DNA from: JAAYYY01 sp964579295
GTDB taxonomy: Bacteria > Chloroflexota > Anaerolineae > Promineifilales > Promineifilaceae
Length of the DNA: 64,000 nucleotides
Direction of reading: 5' to 3'
Assembly (NCBI GenBank): GCA_964579295.1
Contig: CAZOGK010000006.1
Location: forward strand, 60,355 to 124,354
The translations under genes were made by a program, and so were the position numbers. Below, piece by piece: positions 45,013-54,576 of the stretch (positions within the stretch are counted from its first letter, which is position 1; each line of letters begins with the position of its first letter). The notes under the pieces were generated by a model. The model had not been told where the DNA came from. It searched no databases and worked only from the letters and a program-made list of their open reading frames with translations.

Positions 45013-45990
45013 GTGAAAGTGCTGGTAACCGGCGGTGCGGGGTATATTGGCAGTATCGTCGCCTGGGAGCTGATCCGTCAGGGCGACGAAGTGGTGGTGC
45101 TGGACAACCTTTACATGGGCCATCGCGAGGCCGTGCCGGCAGAGGCGGCTTTTGTCGAGGGCGACCTGGCCGACCGCGCGCTCCTCGATAGCATGATGGC
45201 GGAGCAACGGCCGGATGCCGTGATGCACTTTGCCTCCTACACGCTGGTCGGCGAGTCGATGAGCGAGCCTTTTCTCTACCTGCGCGACAACGTGGTCAAC
45301 GGCCTCAATCTGATCGAGAGTGCTATCGCGCACGGCGTGACGCGCTTCATTTTCAGCTCAACGGCCAACCTCTTTGACGACCCGGCGGAGATGCCCATCA
45401 AGAGCACGGAGCGCATCGTGCCCGGCAGTCCCTACGGTGAGTCGAAGCACATTCTGGAGCGTATTCTCTATTGGGCGGACCAGGTTCACGGCCTGCGCTA
45501 TGCGGCGCTGCGCTATTTTAATGCCTGCGGCGCGGCGCACGAAGACCTGGGCGAGCAGCACGACCCGGAGACGCACCTGATTCCGCTGGTGCTGCAGGTA
45601 GCGCTCGGCCAGCGCGAGCATATTGTCGTCTTTGGCGACGACTACCCGACCCCGGACGGTACCTGTATCCGCGACTATGTCCACGTGCTCGACCTGGCCC
45701 AGGCGCACATTCTGGCGATGCGGGCGCTGGACCAGGGCAGCCGCACTTATAACCTGGGCAATGGGCAAGGCTTCAGCGTGCAAGAGGTGATCGACACGGC
45801 GCGCTCCGTCACCGGGCACCCCATTCCGGCGGTCGTTGGCCCCCGCCGGCCCGGCGATCCGGCCGAGCTGGTGGCCGACAGCCGGGCCATCCAGGATGAG
45901 CTGGGCTGGCAGCCACATTATGACCTGCGCGCCATTCTGGAAAGCGCCTGGGCCTGGCACCAGAAACATCCGGAGGGATACGAGGAATAG
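45013..45990 (+). CDS. galE: UDP-glucose 4-epimerase
   Basis: 325 aa, standard length. Extended SDR: TGGAGYIGSIVAWELI Rossmann motif, VLDNLYMG with the NAD-binding acidic residue, FASYTLVGESM, the SSTANLFDDPAEMPI strand, catalytic Tyr-Lys in SPYGESK, RYFNACGAAHEDLGE, GDDYPTPDGTCIRDYVHVLDLAQAH, and GNGQGFSVQEV. The segment YPTPDGTCIRDYVHV is diagnostic for GalE. It interconverts UDP-Glc and UDP-Gal (or the GlcNAc pair) and so supplies the glycan locus. GTG start with a strong SD. Monocistronic, ended by a hairpin with a T-run. Confidence 0.93.
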   Translation: MKVLVTGGAGYIGSIVAWELIRQGDEVVVLDNLYMGHREAVPAEAAFVEGDLADRALLDSMMAEQRPDAVMHFASYTLVGESMSEPFLYLRDNVVNGLNLIESAIAHGVTRFIFSSTANLFDDPAEMPIKSTERIVPGSPYGESKHILERILYWADQVHGLRYAALRYFNACGAAHEDLGEQHDPETHLIPLVLQVALGQREHIVVFGDDYPTPDGTCIRDYVHVLDLAQAHILAMRALDQGSRTYNLGNGQGFSVQEVIDTARSVTGHPIPAVVGPRRPGDPAELVADSRAIQDELGWQPHYDLRAILESAWAWHQKHPEGYEE

Positions 45991-45995
45991 GTCTC

Positions 45996-46057
45996 AGGGA
46001 TCGGGGATCGGCAGAATCCTTCTATTCACCGCTCTCCGAACCCCGGTCCCCTGTTTT
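45996..46057 (+). terminator. Terminator of galE built from GGGATCG-like repeats
   Basis: AGGGATCGGGGATCGG (45996-46011) pairs imperfectly (13 of 16) with CCGAACCCCGGTCCCC (46036-46051), followed on the plus strand by TGTTTTTA. The left arm is two GGGATCG heptads, so the terminator may have grown from a 7-nt repeat like the one at 13053. Confidence 0.6.
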
Positions 46058-46797
46058 TATCCTGTTCCCGTGCGCAGCATCGCGGCGAATTCATGCGGCA
46101 TGCCGCCGGGCATCTCTGTGGCCTCAATAGCGCCGGCAGCGCGCTCGACGTCGTAGGACACGCGGCGGAACTCGACCGCCAGCTCGCCGTACCGGGCGCG
46201 GAGCACGGCGTAGCCGGCCCGAGGGTCTCCGTCCTTGGGCTTGCCGACGCTGCCGGCGTTGACCACGTGGCGCCCGGAGGCCAGGACACGGTGGTAGGGC
46301 TTGTGAGTATGACCGACCACCAGGACGTCGGTCTCCGCCTGATCGAGGATGCGCTCCAAGCTCGCTTCAGGGCGATCCTCGTACAGGTATTCGTTGATGC
46401 GGCGGGGGCTGCCGTGGACCAGGAGAACGCGCAGCCTGCCGAGGCGGAGTGGCATCTGGGGCAGTAGCTGGCGCAGGAACGCTTTGTTCTCGCCGGTGGT
46501 ATGGGCGTTGCTCCAGGCAATGGAGCGGTCGCCGAGGGCGCGTGCTTCCGGGGTTTGGTAGGCACAGCCGCAATCGTCGCTGCTGTTGCCGACCCCCTGA
46601 TCGTAATTGCCCATGAGCGTCGGGATGTTGCGCTCGCGAACCGCGGCAATGACTTCGTTCGGGAAGGTACCGTAGCCGACGAGATCGCCAAGACAGTACC
46701 AGTTGTGGTCGAGACGGTGTGTGGCCATGTCGGCGAAGACGGCCTCCAGGGCAGGCAGGTTGGCGTGGATGTCGCCAAAGACTGTGATTTGCTGCAC
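46057..46797 (-). CDS. Calcineurin-like metallophosphoesterase (YfcE-like)
   Basis: 246 aa from GTG 46797 (GAGAGGAA 6-8 nt upstream). Motifs in order: FGDIHANLPAL (D and H), GDLVGYG, GNYDQ, LVHGSPR, VVGHTHKPY with two metal-binding His, and NAGSVGKPKDGDPRAGYAVL. That series is the signature of the YfcE/MJ0936-like branch, di-metal phosphodiesterases whose natural substrates are mostly unknown. The stop is convergent to galE. The divergent gap upstream holds the fourth copy of the 15-nt motif. Confidence 0.9.
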   Translation of the reverse strand: MQQITVFGDIHANLPALEAVFADMATHRLDHNWYCLGDLVGYGTFPNEVIAAVRERNIPTLMGNYDQGVGNSSDDCGCAYQTPEARALGDRSIAWSNAHTTGENKAFLRQLLPQMPLRLGRLRVLLVHGSPRRINEYLYEDRPEASLERILDQAETDVLVVGHTHKPYHRVLASGRHVVNAGSVGKPKDGDPRAGYAVLRARYGELAVEFRRVSYDVERAAGAIEATEMPGGMPHEFAAMLRTGTG

Positions 46798-46960
46798 AGG
46801 TATTCCTCTCTGGTAATGATGGGTCTGACGGGTTGTTTCAGCTGAAGCGTATATGATCGCCGGGCGCGATGCAAGGCGATCGCAACAGAGGAGGCGGGCA
46901 GGCGCGGGGAGGCGGGCCGGGAGACGTGCATGGGAATGCAGTGTGTTGTAACGGCCCAGC

Positions 46961-46975
46961 GAAAGCGTTATGATG
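46961..46975. promoter_or_regulatory. Copy 4 (imperfect) of the recurrent motif RAAANCGTTAYGAAA
   Basis: GAAAGCGTTATGATG; matches the consensus at 13 of 15 positions. Lies in the divergent gap between the metallophosphoesterase and the secreted hydrolase, 44 nt before the hydrolase start. Confidence 0.35.
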
Positions 46976-47018
46976 TCTGGGCGCGGCCTGGCTGCGCCTG
47001 TGCGGAAAGGAGAAGCGT

Positions 47019-49094
47019 TTGCAAGGACGACGACAAGACAGCGGGAAGTGGTTGTGGCGAGCGGCGGCGCTGCTGGTTTTGGTCCTGGGCCTGTCGGCTT
47101 GCCGGCAGCCAAGCATCATGCCAACCGCAACGCCGGCGACCGGGGCTACCGTGCCGGCCGCGACGGCAACCAGCGCGCTGGAAGCTGCAGACTCGCCAAC
47201 GGCGACGCCGACCACCATGCCGGCGGCTACGGCGACGCCCGTGCCGCGGCCTGAGGCGCGTTTTGAGCCGGCGCCATGCGAGTTCGATGCGCCGCCACAG
47301 CGCGAAGTGGAATGCGGCTACCTGATCGTGCCCGAAGAGCGGGACAACCCGGCGAACGAGGCGACGCTTTCCCTGCATGTCGCCATTTTCGCCAGCGAGA
47401 GCGCGCGCCCGGCGGCGGAGCCGATTATCTACCTGGAAGGCGGGCCGGGCGGGGACGCGCTGGAGCTGGTTCCCTTTGCCTTTGAAGATCGCTTTGCGCC
47501 CTTTCTTGCCGACCATACCTTCATCATGTTCGACCAGCGCGGCACCGGCTACTCGCAGCCATCGCTTGCCTGCCCCGAAGACACGGAGCTGATGCTGGAG
47601 CTGCTGGACGATATCCTCTCCGACGAGGAGGCGCTGCAGGCCAGCCTGGCGATGCAGGGCGAGTGCCGGACGCGGCTGCTGGAGGAAGGGGTGAACCTGG
47701 CGGCTTTTCACAGCGCCGCCAGCGCCGCCGACGTGGACGACCTGCGCCGGGCGCTGGGTTACGAACAGGTCAACCTCTACGGCATCAGCTACGGCACGCG
47801 GCTGGCGCAGACGGTGATGCGCGACTACCCGCAGGGCGTGCGCAGCGCTATCCTCGATTCGGCCTACCCGATTGCCGCCGATCTGGTGAGCGAGCTGCCG
47901 GCGAACGCCAGCCGCGCCTTTGCCACGTTGTTTGCCGGCTGCGCGGCGGACCCGCGCTGCGCCGCGGCCTATCCCAACCTGGAGACGCGCTTCTGGGATC
48001 TGGCAGCAGCGCTGGACGAAGCGCCGATTACGATTCCCGTCTTTTACCTGTTTGACCGCCAGAGCTATGAGGCGGCGCTGCAGGGCGACGATCTCATCGG
48101 CATCGTCTTTCAGGCGCTCTACTCGGCCGAGCTCATTGCGACCCTGCCCAGCCTGATCGCCGCGGTGGAGGCGGGCAATTATGAGCTGTTGAGCGCGCTG
48201 GTCTCCAACTATATCCTCAACCGCGAGTTCTCCAGCGCGGGCATGCACTACGCCGTGCAGTGCGCCGAGGAGGCGCCATTTGCCGGCCCCGAGGCGCTGG
48301 AGAGCGTCGTCTACCCGCGGCTGCGGGATTACTTCGAGGGCAGCGTGGCGCAGGATCTCGCGGCCTGCGCGCTGTGGGCGGTGCCGCCCGCGCCGCCGCT
48401 GGAAAACGAGCCGGTCCACAGCGACATTCCGGCCCTGGTGCTGGCCGGGGAGTACGACCCGATCACGCCGCCGGCCTGGGGCCAGCAGACGGCGGCGACG
48501 CTGGAAAACGCCATCTTCGTAGAATTTCCCGGCCTGGGTCATGGCGTTAGCGTCGAAGACCCGTGCGCCCTGCAGATCACCCTGGATTTCCTGGCGGCGC
48601 CGGCAGAGGCGCCGGACGCGAGCTGTGTCCAGGCGATGGCCGGGCCGGCCTTTGTCGTGCCGGGCCAGCCGGAAGCCGTGACGCTGGCGCCCTTTGATGC
48701 GGAGATTCTGGGCACGGCCTACCGCGGGGTGGCGCCGGCCGGATGGGACGAGCAGGGCAATGGCAGCTTTGCCCGCCAGCAGACGGCGCTGGACCAGACG
48801 GCTATCCTGCAGCAGGTGGTCAGTGGCGGCAACGCCGGCCTTGTGGTCGAGCTGCTGACCGGGCAGCTTGGGCTGGCGCAGGCGCCGCAGCCCAGCGGCG
48901 AATACGGCGACGCGGGCGGGCGCGCCTGGACGCTCTATGAGATGGAGGTGCAGGGCAGCCCGGTCAACATGGCGGTCGCCGAGGAGGGGCGGCTCACCTT
49001 CGTCGTCCTCCTCTTTAGCAGCCGCGACGAGCAGGCCTTTTACTACGAAGAGCTATTCCTGCCGGCGCTGGAGGCGATTGCGGCGGTCGAGTAA
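47019..49094 (+). CDS. Secreted alpha/beta hydrolase lipoprotein (TAP-like)
   Basis: 691 aa from TTG 47019, chosen for AAGGAG 7 nt upstream. Lipobox LSAC (Cys28), a Thr/Ala/Pro-rich linker to about 80, then an alpha/beta hydrolase fold (about 85-550). The oxyanion motif EGGPGG, nucleophile elbow GISYGT (Ser), the acid in AGEYDPITPP and His in GLGHGVS form the triad. This pattern matches tripeptidyl aminopeptidase (SlpD/E, TAP-like) hydrolases. Residues 560-691 form an additional domain of unknown type (beta-rich, ends FYYEELFLPALEAIAAVE). Likely cleaves peptides or esters outside the cell. Confidence 0.85.
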   Translation: MQGRRQDSGKWLWRAAALLVLVLGLSACRQPSIMPTATPATGATVPAATATSALEAADSPTATPTTMPAATATPVPRPEARFEPAPCEFDAPPQREVECGYLIVPEERDNPANEATLSLHVAIFASESARPAAEPIIYLEGGPGGDALELVPFAFEDRFAPFLADHTFIMFDQRGTGYSQPSLACPEDTELMLELLDDILSDEEALQASLAMQGECRTRLLEEGVNLAAFHSAASAADVDDLRRALGYEQVNLYGISYGTRLAQTVMRDYPQGVRSAILDSAYPIAADLVSELPANASRAFATLFAGCAADPRCAAAYPNLETRFWDLAAALDEAPITIPVFYLFDRQSYEAALQGDDLIGIVFQALYSAELIATLPSLIAAVEAGNYELLSALVSNYILNREFSSAGMHYAVQCAEEAPFAGPEALESVVYPRLRDYFEGSVAQDLAACALWAVPPAPPLENEPVHSDIPALVLAGEYDPITPPAWGQQTAATLENAIFVEFPGLGHGVSVEDPCALQITLDFLAAPAEAPDASCVQAMAGPAFVVPGQPEAVTLAPFDAEILGTAYRGVAPAGWDEQGNGSFARQQTALDQTAILQQVVSGGNAGLVVELLTGQLGLAQAPQPSGEYGDAGGRAWTLYEMEVQGSPVNMAVAEEGRLTFVVLLFSSRDEQAFYYEELFLPALEAIAAVE

Positions 49095-49115
49095 GCAGGT
49101 TTCCTAAGGCAGCCT

Positions 49116-49751
49116 TTAGTCGAAGTAGGTAAGCGGCTCGCCGCGCCAGGCGGCGTAGGCCGCGGGGATGCGGCTGGCGTGGCCGGGATCGAGGGGCAGA
49201 TCGGCCAGCTCTGCCTCGGGGACCCAGCGGGCGTCGAGCACTTCCTGCGGGTGCTTCGTGGGGCCCAGGGGGCCGGCGGACTCCAGCGGGCGGCAGAGGA
49301 AGAGAAAGTGGTAGAGGTGGTGACGGGTGAGCGTGCCGCAGAAGCGCGAGTCATGGACGGCGGCGAGCTGCACGGCCTCGCAGCGCACCCCGGCTTCTTC
49401 CCAGGCCTCGCGCAGCGCGCCCTGTGCGGCTGTCTCGCCGACGGAAATCGCCCCACCGGGCATGGCCCAGAGGCCGTTGTCGGCGCGCCGGATGAGGAGG
49501 ATACGGCCCCTTTCGTCGATAATGGCGGCGTCGCTCACACAGATGGGGGTTGGGCGGGAAAAGACGGGAGCGCGCAGGGGTTCCAGACTGTCGAGCGTGT
49601 CGCCTGTGGCGAGGGCCATCATCTCCAGGGCCATCGTCTGCAGCCGTTCGTAGTTTTCGCGGTCGTGGCTGTTATCGCTGAAGCGCAGGCCAAGCGCGGT
49701 CATGTCGCGGATCTGGTCAGCCCAGTAGGCGATCTGGGCGGGCGGCGTCAC
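49116..49751 (-). CDS. Nudix hydrolase with N-terminal helical domain
   Basis: 211 aa. The Nudix box GX5EX7REUXEEXGU is present: GAISVGETAAQGALREAWEEAGV. Residues 1-65 form a helical region (AYWADQIRDMTALGLRFS...YERLQTMALEMMAL) like the N-terminal domain of Nudix enzymes that hydrolyse ADP-ribose or other X-linked nucleoside diphosphates. Starts with GTG 49751, which overlaps the S10 peptidase stop (GTGA). Likely a housekeeping pyrophosphatase, co-transcribed with the peptidase. Confidence 0.9.
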   Translation of the reverse strand: MTPPAQIAYWADQIRDMTALGLRFSDNSHDRENYERLQTMALEMMALATGDTLDSLEPLRAPVFSRPTPICVSDAAIIDERGRILLIRRADNGLWAMPGGAISVGETAAQGALREAWEEAGVRCEAVQLAAVHDSRFCGTLTRHHLYHFLFLCRPLESAGPLGPTKHPQEVLDARWVPEAELADLPLDPGHASRIPAAYAAWRGEPLTYFD

Positions 49752-51141
49752 AGGGCATTCTCCAGGAAAGCAGCGAGGTCAGCCTTCAGGCGAGAGAGCG
49801 ACGGCTGCTGCACGTACATCATGTGTCCGGCTTCGTAGTAAGACATGGACACGTCGGCGCGGCGCGCAGGCGGCAGCATGAGGTGGTTGAAGGTGTATTC
49901 GGTCGCCAGGAACGGGGTCGCCAGGTCGTAGTAGCCGTTGGCGACGAAGACCTTGAGGTAGGGGTTGATATTCATCGCCTTGCGCAGCGTCTCGGCGACG
50001 TAAACGTGGGCGTTCTGGAAGGTCTCGTAATTCCAGGGGTGGACGCGGGCGGTGAGTATCTCGTAAGCCAGATCGCTCTCGAACTGCAGCTCGCGGCGGA
50101 TGTAGTCGTTGAAGGTCGCCGTGTACGGCCCCTGGATGACGGCGTAACTGGGGTCGTATTCGAAGCGCTCGCCGCCGCTGTCGCGGTCAGCGCCGGTGAA
50201 ACGGCTGTCGAGCCGGCCGGTGGTCAGCCCCTGGTCGCGGAGCAGCTCCTTGGTGAAGCGGAAGATGGGCACGCGCAGGTTGTGACGCTGGACGAAATCT
50301 ACTGCGACGCCCATGTAGGCCGCCAGCCGGCGGGCGATCTGCTCCTCCTCCTCGGCCGGCAGGGCATGGCCCTGCAGCAGAGCGCTGGCGTAATCGCCGA
50401 GGGCAAAGGCGCGGACCTCGGCGAGCAGATCGTCCAGGGAGCGCTCCTGCAGATCGGCCGGCAGCCGGCGGTGGTAATGAGCCGTCGCCGTGTAGGTGGG
50501 CAGGAAGAGCATGTACGGCAGGTCGTTGCCCGGCTGGAAGAGCAGCGTGCCGAAATCCAGCACCGAGGAGATCAGCATGATGCCGTTCAGGTAGAGGCCG
50601 TGGCGCTCCTGCAGGTAGCCGGAAAGGCCGGCGGCGCGAGTCGTGCCATAGCTCTCGCCGATGAGGAACTTGGGCGAGCCCCAGCGGCCGGCGCGCGTGG
50701 TGTAGAGGCGGATGAAGTCGCCGACGCTGTGGATATCTTTCTCGAAGCCGTGGAAGCCTTTGGCTTCCTCGCCGGGCAGGGGGCGGCTGAAGCCGGTCGT
50801 CACCGGGTCGATGAAGACGAGATCCGTTCTGTCCAGCAGGGAGGCGTCGTTTTCGACAAGGCGGAAGGGCGGGCGGGGCAGGTTGCCCACGTCGTCGGCC
50901 ATAACGACGCGGCGCGGGCCAAGCAGCCCCATGTGCAGCCAGACCGAGGAGGAGCCGGGGCCGCCGTTGAAGCTGAAGGTCAGCGGGCGGCTCGCCGGAT
51001 CATCCACCCCCTGGCGGGCATAGGCGACGTAAAAGAGGGTGGCGCGGGGCTTTTCGCCTTCGAACTTGCCCTCTTTTTCGGACTCCTCCTTGAAGACCAT
51101 CGTGCCGGCGGTCGCCGTGTAGCGGATCTCCTCACCGCCGA
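49748..51141 (-). CDS. Serine carboxypeptidase-like (peptidase S10) protein, 5' end lost in gap
   Basis: About 464 codons are visible; the N-terminus lies in the gap at 51142-51241. S10 motifs: NGGPGSSS oxyanion turn, GESYGTTRAAGL with the nucleophile Ser, the Asp in VFVANGYYDLATP and the His in YYEAGHMMY. Bacterial S10 proteins usually have a signal peptide or lipobox, which would be in the missing part. The stop overlaps the Nudix start. It is not fused to the VOC protein despite an open frame running through the Ns. Confidence 0.88.
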
Positions 51142-51241
51142 NNNNNNNNNNNNNNNNNNNNNNNNNNNNNNNNNNNNNNNNNNNNNNNNNNNNNNNNNNN
51201 NNNNNNNNNNNNNNNNNNNNNNNNNNNNNNNNNNNNNNNNN
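51142..51241. other. Assembly gap (100 N) that truncates two genes
   Basis: Placeholder gap lying between the VOC protein and the S10 peptidase genes, both on the minus strand. The C-terminus of the first and N-terminus of the second are missing. A continuous open frame through the Ns is accidental. Confidence 0.95.
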
Positions 51242-52012
51242 GGGCCAATGAACGACGTTAAAGAAAGCGCCCTGCGGATCGCTGATGACGGCAAAGCTGC
51301 TGTGCTCGTCCAGGGCGGTTTCCGGCACGTGGATGTTGGCGCCGAGCGCTTCAGCGCGCCGGGTGGTGTCGGCGACGTCGTCAACCAGGAAATAAACAGA
51401 CCAGTTGCTCGGGATATTGGCCCGGCTTTCGTCCAGGGGGAGGATGCCGGCCTGGCGACGCCCGTCGACGGCAAGCCCGACGTAACCTTCCTGCCGCCGC
51501 ACCTCGTCCCAGCCAAAGACCTGCCGGTAAAACACAATGGCCGTTTCGACGTTGTGGTCGCGGGTCTGCAGCTCATTCCAGACGAGGGCGTTGGGGGCGT
51601 TGACGATCTGGGCGCCAGTGTGCCGGCCCGGCTGCCAGACGCCAAAAAACGCGCCGACCGGATCCTGGGCCATCATAAAGCGCCCTTCTTCCATCACGTC
51701 CATCGGCGGCACGACGACAATGCCGCCGGCTGCGGCGATCCGTTCCGCAACGGCTTCGGCGTCGTCATGTTTGACATACGAGGACCAATGAGAGGGCATG
51801 CCCTGGGCCTGCTGTTCGGGCATCAGCTCCCCTACGCCGGCGACAGTCAGGCCGTCGAGATGAAAGTTCGAGTAGCGCGGGCCATCGGCAGGCGGCTCAT
51901 CGAACTCCCAGCCGAAGAGCTGCGAGTAGAAGGCCCTGGCGCCCTCAAAATCGCTGGTGGCGAGATCGACCCAACAGAAAACGCCGTTGGGGTAAGCCGT
52001 TATCTTACGCAT
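51242..52012 (-). CDS. VOC family protein with two glyoxalase-like domains (3' end lost in gap)
   Basis: 257 codons visible from ATG 52012, which has AAGGAG 8 nt upstream. Two tandem VOC domains: residues about 8-125 (FCWVDLATSDFEGARAFYSQLFGW ... QDPVGAFFGVWQPG) and about 135-257 (ALVWNELQTRDHNVETAIVFYRQVFGW ... SDPQGAFFNVVHW). The layout matches the bacterial two-domain VOC group related to the mycobacterial 27 kDa antigen CFP30B. Only a few C-terminal residues should be missing. Function unknown; such proteins often bind a metal or a small molecule. Confidence 0.88.
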
Positions 52013-52133
52013 ATGCTGATCTCCTTGGTTATATGCGACCTGGAAAGGAAGGGCGGGGACTATTCCGCCACCAGATAGTATAGCATAAAATAGAACGTAT
52101 GGTCTATAGAAAAGCGTGAACTGATCAGGGCAA

Positions 52134-52856
52134 TCAGCCGGCGGGGTGCATTTCTCCACGGCCGCGCTCAGCTGTCGCCAGCAAGCGCGGCAAGAAGGCA
52201 AAGAGAGCGTAACTGGCGATGAGCAGGCCGGCAAAGGCCAGGGAGAAGAGCCAGGGGCGGGGATCGGCGAGCTGGCGGGCCGTGTCGCCGAGAACGGCGG
52301 CAGGGCGCACGAGCAGGTCCCAGCTATTCCAGCGCAGGAAGCGGCCCACGTAAACGCCGTAGCTGCTGAGGGCGAGGCTGACGATGGCGAAGAGCCAGCC
52401 GGCGGCAGGGCCAAAACGGCCGGCCACGGCGCTGTGCAGCAGGGCCAGGGAGACGAAGCCGAGCAGCAGGCCGGTGAAAGCATAGACCAGCAAGAGCAGC
52501 AAGTCGAACCAGAGCGGCGCGCCGGGGGCGCGGCCGAGGTGCAGCAGGTCGGTGAGGATGTAGGGGGCGTTGGGCAGGAAGAGCAGCCAGAGGGCGCCGG
52601 CGGCAAGACGGGGCAGCCAGCCGGGCAGGCGCAGGACTAGCCAGGCGGCAGCCAGGGGCATCCAGGCCAGGAACAGGTTCCAGACGAGGAACAGGTAGAA
52701 CGGGAAGCCGCTGTAGCGCCAGCGCACGGCGACAAATGCCAGCGCAGCGAGGGTGCTGATAGCGAGCACGACGAGGACCGGCAGCGGCAGGTGGGGGCGG
52801 GTCAGGCGCGATTTTTTCAAGCGGTCTCCTTTCTGGATGAGGGCTTCCGTCGTCAT
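52134..52856 (-). CDS. DUF1361 membrane protein
   Basis: 240 aa, seven or so hydrophobic helices. The LFLPNAPYILTDLLHL signature of DUF1361 is near residues 90-106, and LALSSYGVYVGRFLRWNSWD near 165-185 is the second family motif. Function of the family is not known. ATG overlaps the stop of the DUF4173 gene (ATGA), so it is the last gene of a three-gene coupled unit: small peptide, DUF4173, DUF1361. Confidence 0.88.
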   Translation of the reverse strand: MTTEALIQKGDRLKKSRLTRPHLPLPVLVVLAISTLAALAFVAVRWRYSGFPFYLFLVWNLFLAWMPLAAAWLVLRLPGWLPRLAAGALWLLFLPNAPYILTDLLHLGRAPGAPLWFDLLLLLVYAFTGLLLGFVSLALLHSAVAGRFGPAAGWLFAIVSLALSSYGVYVGRFLRWNSWDLLVRPAAVLGDTARQLADPRPWLFSLAFAGLLIASYALFAFLPRLLATAERGRGEMHPAG

Positions 52857-54487
52857 TGTCCGGGCGCCTGGCCGCCGGGCGCATAATCCGGCGCGCGGCT
52901 GTCTTCCAGGGGCGGGCAGATCTGCTGCCAGCCCTCCTGCTGGAGGGCATTCCGGGCGCGAAGGCGGCCGAGGTTAAAGGCGAACCAGGGATCGCCTTCG
53001 GCGTAGCGCATCTGGCGCCAGCGAAGGGCGCTGCAAATGGGCTCGCGTTCCTGACCCTGCACCAGAGCGACAGCCTCGACCAGCACAGGGACGGCGTCGT
53101 CGCCGAGCATAGTCAGGTAGGCGCCGTCGATGCCGCGCGCGGCGCGCAGCTCGGTGGCGCCGGCCTCGGGCTGGAATTGCCCGCCCGCCAGATAATGGCC
53201 GAGGTTGTGGCGGGCGATGAGCGCGTCGGGGTTGAGCAGGTTCAGGCTGAGCAGAAAGCCGAGGGCCGCGAAGAAGGCGCCCGTCGCGAAGCGATGGGTC
53301 GTGTGCGGCGCGCCGCCAGGCAGCCAGAGCGTCAGCAGCGTCCAGGCCAGTAGCAGCGCCAGCCAGACAAGCGAGACGTGGACATAGAGGCGCAGGCGGG
53401 TCAGCCCGTAGGCGCTCTCGTAGAGCAGAATGCGGTAGAAAGCGGAGGCGAGCATGACGCCGACGAGGGCCAGCAGCAGGGAGCCGGCCGTGTTAAAGAG
53501 CCAGCGGGCGCGCCGGCGGTCGCGCGGCGTGAGCCAGACGAGTAACAGCAGCAGAGCCAGAGCAAAGACGGCCACGGCCAGCAGCTCGAAGTAGCCACGC
53601 CGCGCGTAGCTGGCGTAGGTAACCCCTTCAGTCAGCGCCAGGTGCGCCTGCCCGCCGAAGAGGTAAAAGGCCTGGACCCAGACGAAGGCCAGGAAGAGCA
53701 GGTCGACCAGCAGCAGCACGACCGCCGCTTCGACGATGCCCACCCGGACCAGGCCGCGCACGCGCTCGCCCAGCCAGACGCCGGGCGTAGGCAGGTGGCC
53801 GCGCAGCAGGGCAAAGGCCAGCCCCCCGGCGCTGATCCAGGCGGCGGCGAAAATGAAGGTGAGCCGCCACAGCGTTTCGGCAGCCTGCTCAAACCAGGCC
53901 AGCCGGAAGAAACGGCCCACGACCTGAGCGAAGATCAGGTCGGCTGCGGCCAGCAGGACGGTGAAGAAGATCAGGATCGGCAGGGCAAGGAGCAGACCGC
54001 GCAGGATAGGCCAGGCGAGGTCGCCGCGCAGCTGCAGCCGGCGCAGGTTGGCGTGCGGCAGCAGCTCCACGGTTTCACCCAGGCTATGCAGCGCGGCGCG
54101 GGCGGCGACGAGCGGGTAGCCGGGCAGCGTCAGACTGAACGGCGATCCGCCCGTATAGTAATGGGCCAGCAGAAAGAGCAGACCGGCGGCGGCGAAGAGA
54201 TTGAGGAAGACGAGAAAGGGCTGCACGCGCAGGGCGACGGAGAGCGCTACGAGCAGCAGCGGGGCGCCGAGCCAGAGGTTGCGCCGGCGCGGGCGGATGC
54301 CCTTGCTGCGGCCGACCAGCAGGGCAGCGGCGAGCAGGCCAAGCAGGAAGAGGGCCAGATTAAGGCCCAGCGGCTGCCCAAAGAAGAGGACGTAAGCCAG
54401 GAAGCCGAGCAGCAGGCCGGCGTTGAGCAGCCGCGCCGCCACGGTGGCGCGCGGTGAGGGAAGGGAAGCGGCTACGATTTCTTTCAT
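52853..54487 (-). CDS. DUF4173/DUF4153-type membrane protein
   Basis: 544 aa. About ten hydrophobic segments in the first 410 residues, then a soluble C-terminal domain (about 430-544) with GHYLAGGQFQPEAGATELRAARGIDGAYLTMLGDDAVPVL. The N-terminal half with an alternating short-loop pattern and the phrase FFTVLLAAADLIF fit DUF4173. Role unknown; such proteins are often next to DUF1361 or two-component genes. It starts on ATG 54487, overlapping the stop of the 30-codon gene upstream. Confidence 0.85.
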   Translation of the reverse strand: MKEIVAASLPSPRATVAARLLNAGLLLGFLAYVLFFGQPLGLNLALFLLGLLAAALLVGRSKGIRPRRRNLWLGAPLLLVALSVALRVQPFLVFLNLFAAAGLLFLLAHYYTGGSPFSLTLPGYPLVAARAALHSLGETVELLPHANLRRLQLRGDLAWPILRGLLLALPILIFFTVLLAAADLIFAQVVGRFFRLAWFEQAAETLWRLTFIFAAAWISAGGLAFALLRGHLPTPGVWLGERVRGLVRVGIVEAAVVLLLVDLLFLAFVWVQAFYLFGGQAHLALTEGVTYASYARRGYFELLAVAVFALALLLLLVWLTPRDRRRARWLFNTAGSLLLALVGVMLASAFYRILLYESAYGLTRLRLYVHVSLVWLALLLAWTLLTLWLPGGAPHTTHRFATGAFFAALGFLLSLNLLNPDALIARHNLGHYLAGGQFQPEAGATELRAARGIDGAYLTMLGDDAVPVLVEAVALVQGQEREPICSALRWRQMRYAEGDPWFAFNLGRLRARNALQQEGWQQICPPLEDSRAPDYAPGGQAPGQ

Positions 54488-54576
54488 GGGCGTAAGGGCC
54501 TCGTCAGGCTAATCCCTGTCATCATGCCGACAATAAAGGCCAGGAGCATCAGGATCAGGATCGTCTCGAAGGCCAT
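54484..54576 (-). CDS. 30-residue single-helix membrane peptide
   Basis: Short ORF MAFETILILMLLAFIVGMMT... ending in RPLRP, one hydrophobic helix (residues 5-24) and a basic C-terminus. AAAGGAG lies 6 nt before ATG 54576, and its TGA overlaps the ATG of the DUF4173 gene (ATGA). The strong ribosome site and coupling argue for real translation, either as a leader that couples DUF4173 synthesis or as a small subunit of the membrane complex. Confidence 0.65.
   Translation of the reverse strand: MAFETILILMLLAFIVGMMTGISLTRPLRP

Noticed and set aside
49748..52606. One long protein spanning S10 peptidase, gap and VOC domains
   Set aside because: The frame crosses 100 placeholder Ns, the VOC gene has its own ATG and ribosome site at 52012, and sequence beyond it is a shadow of the DUF1361 gene.
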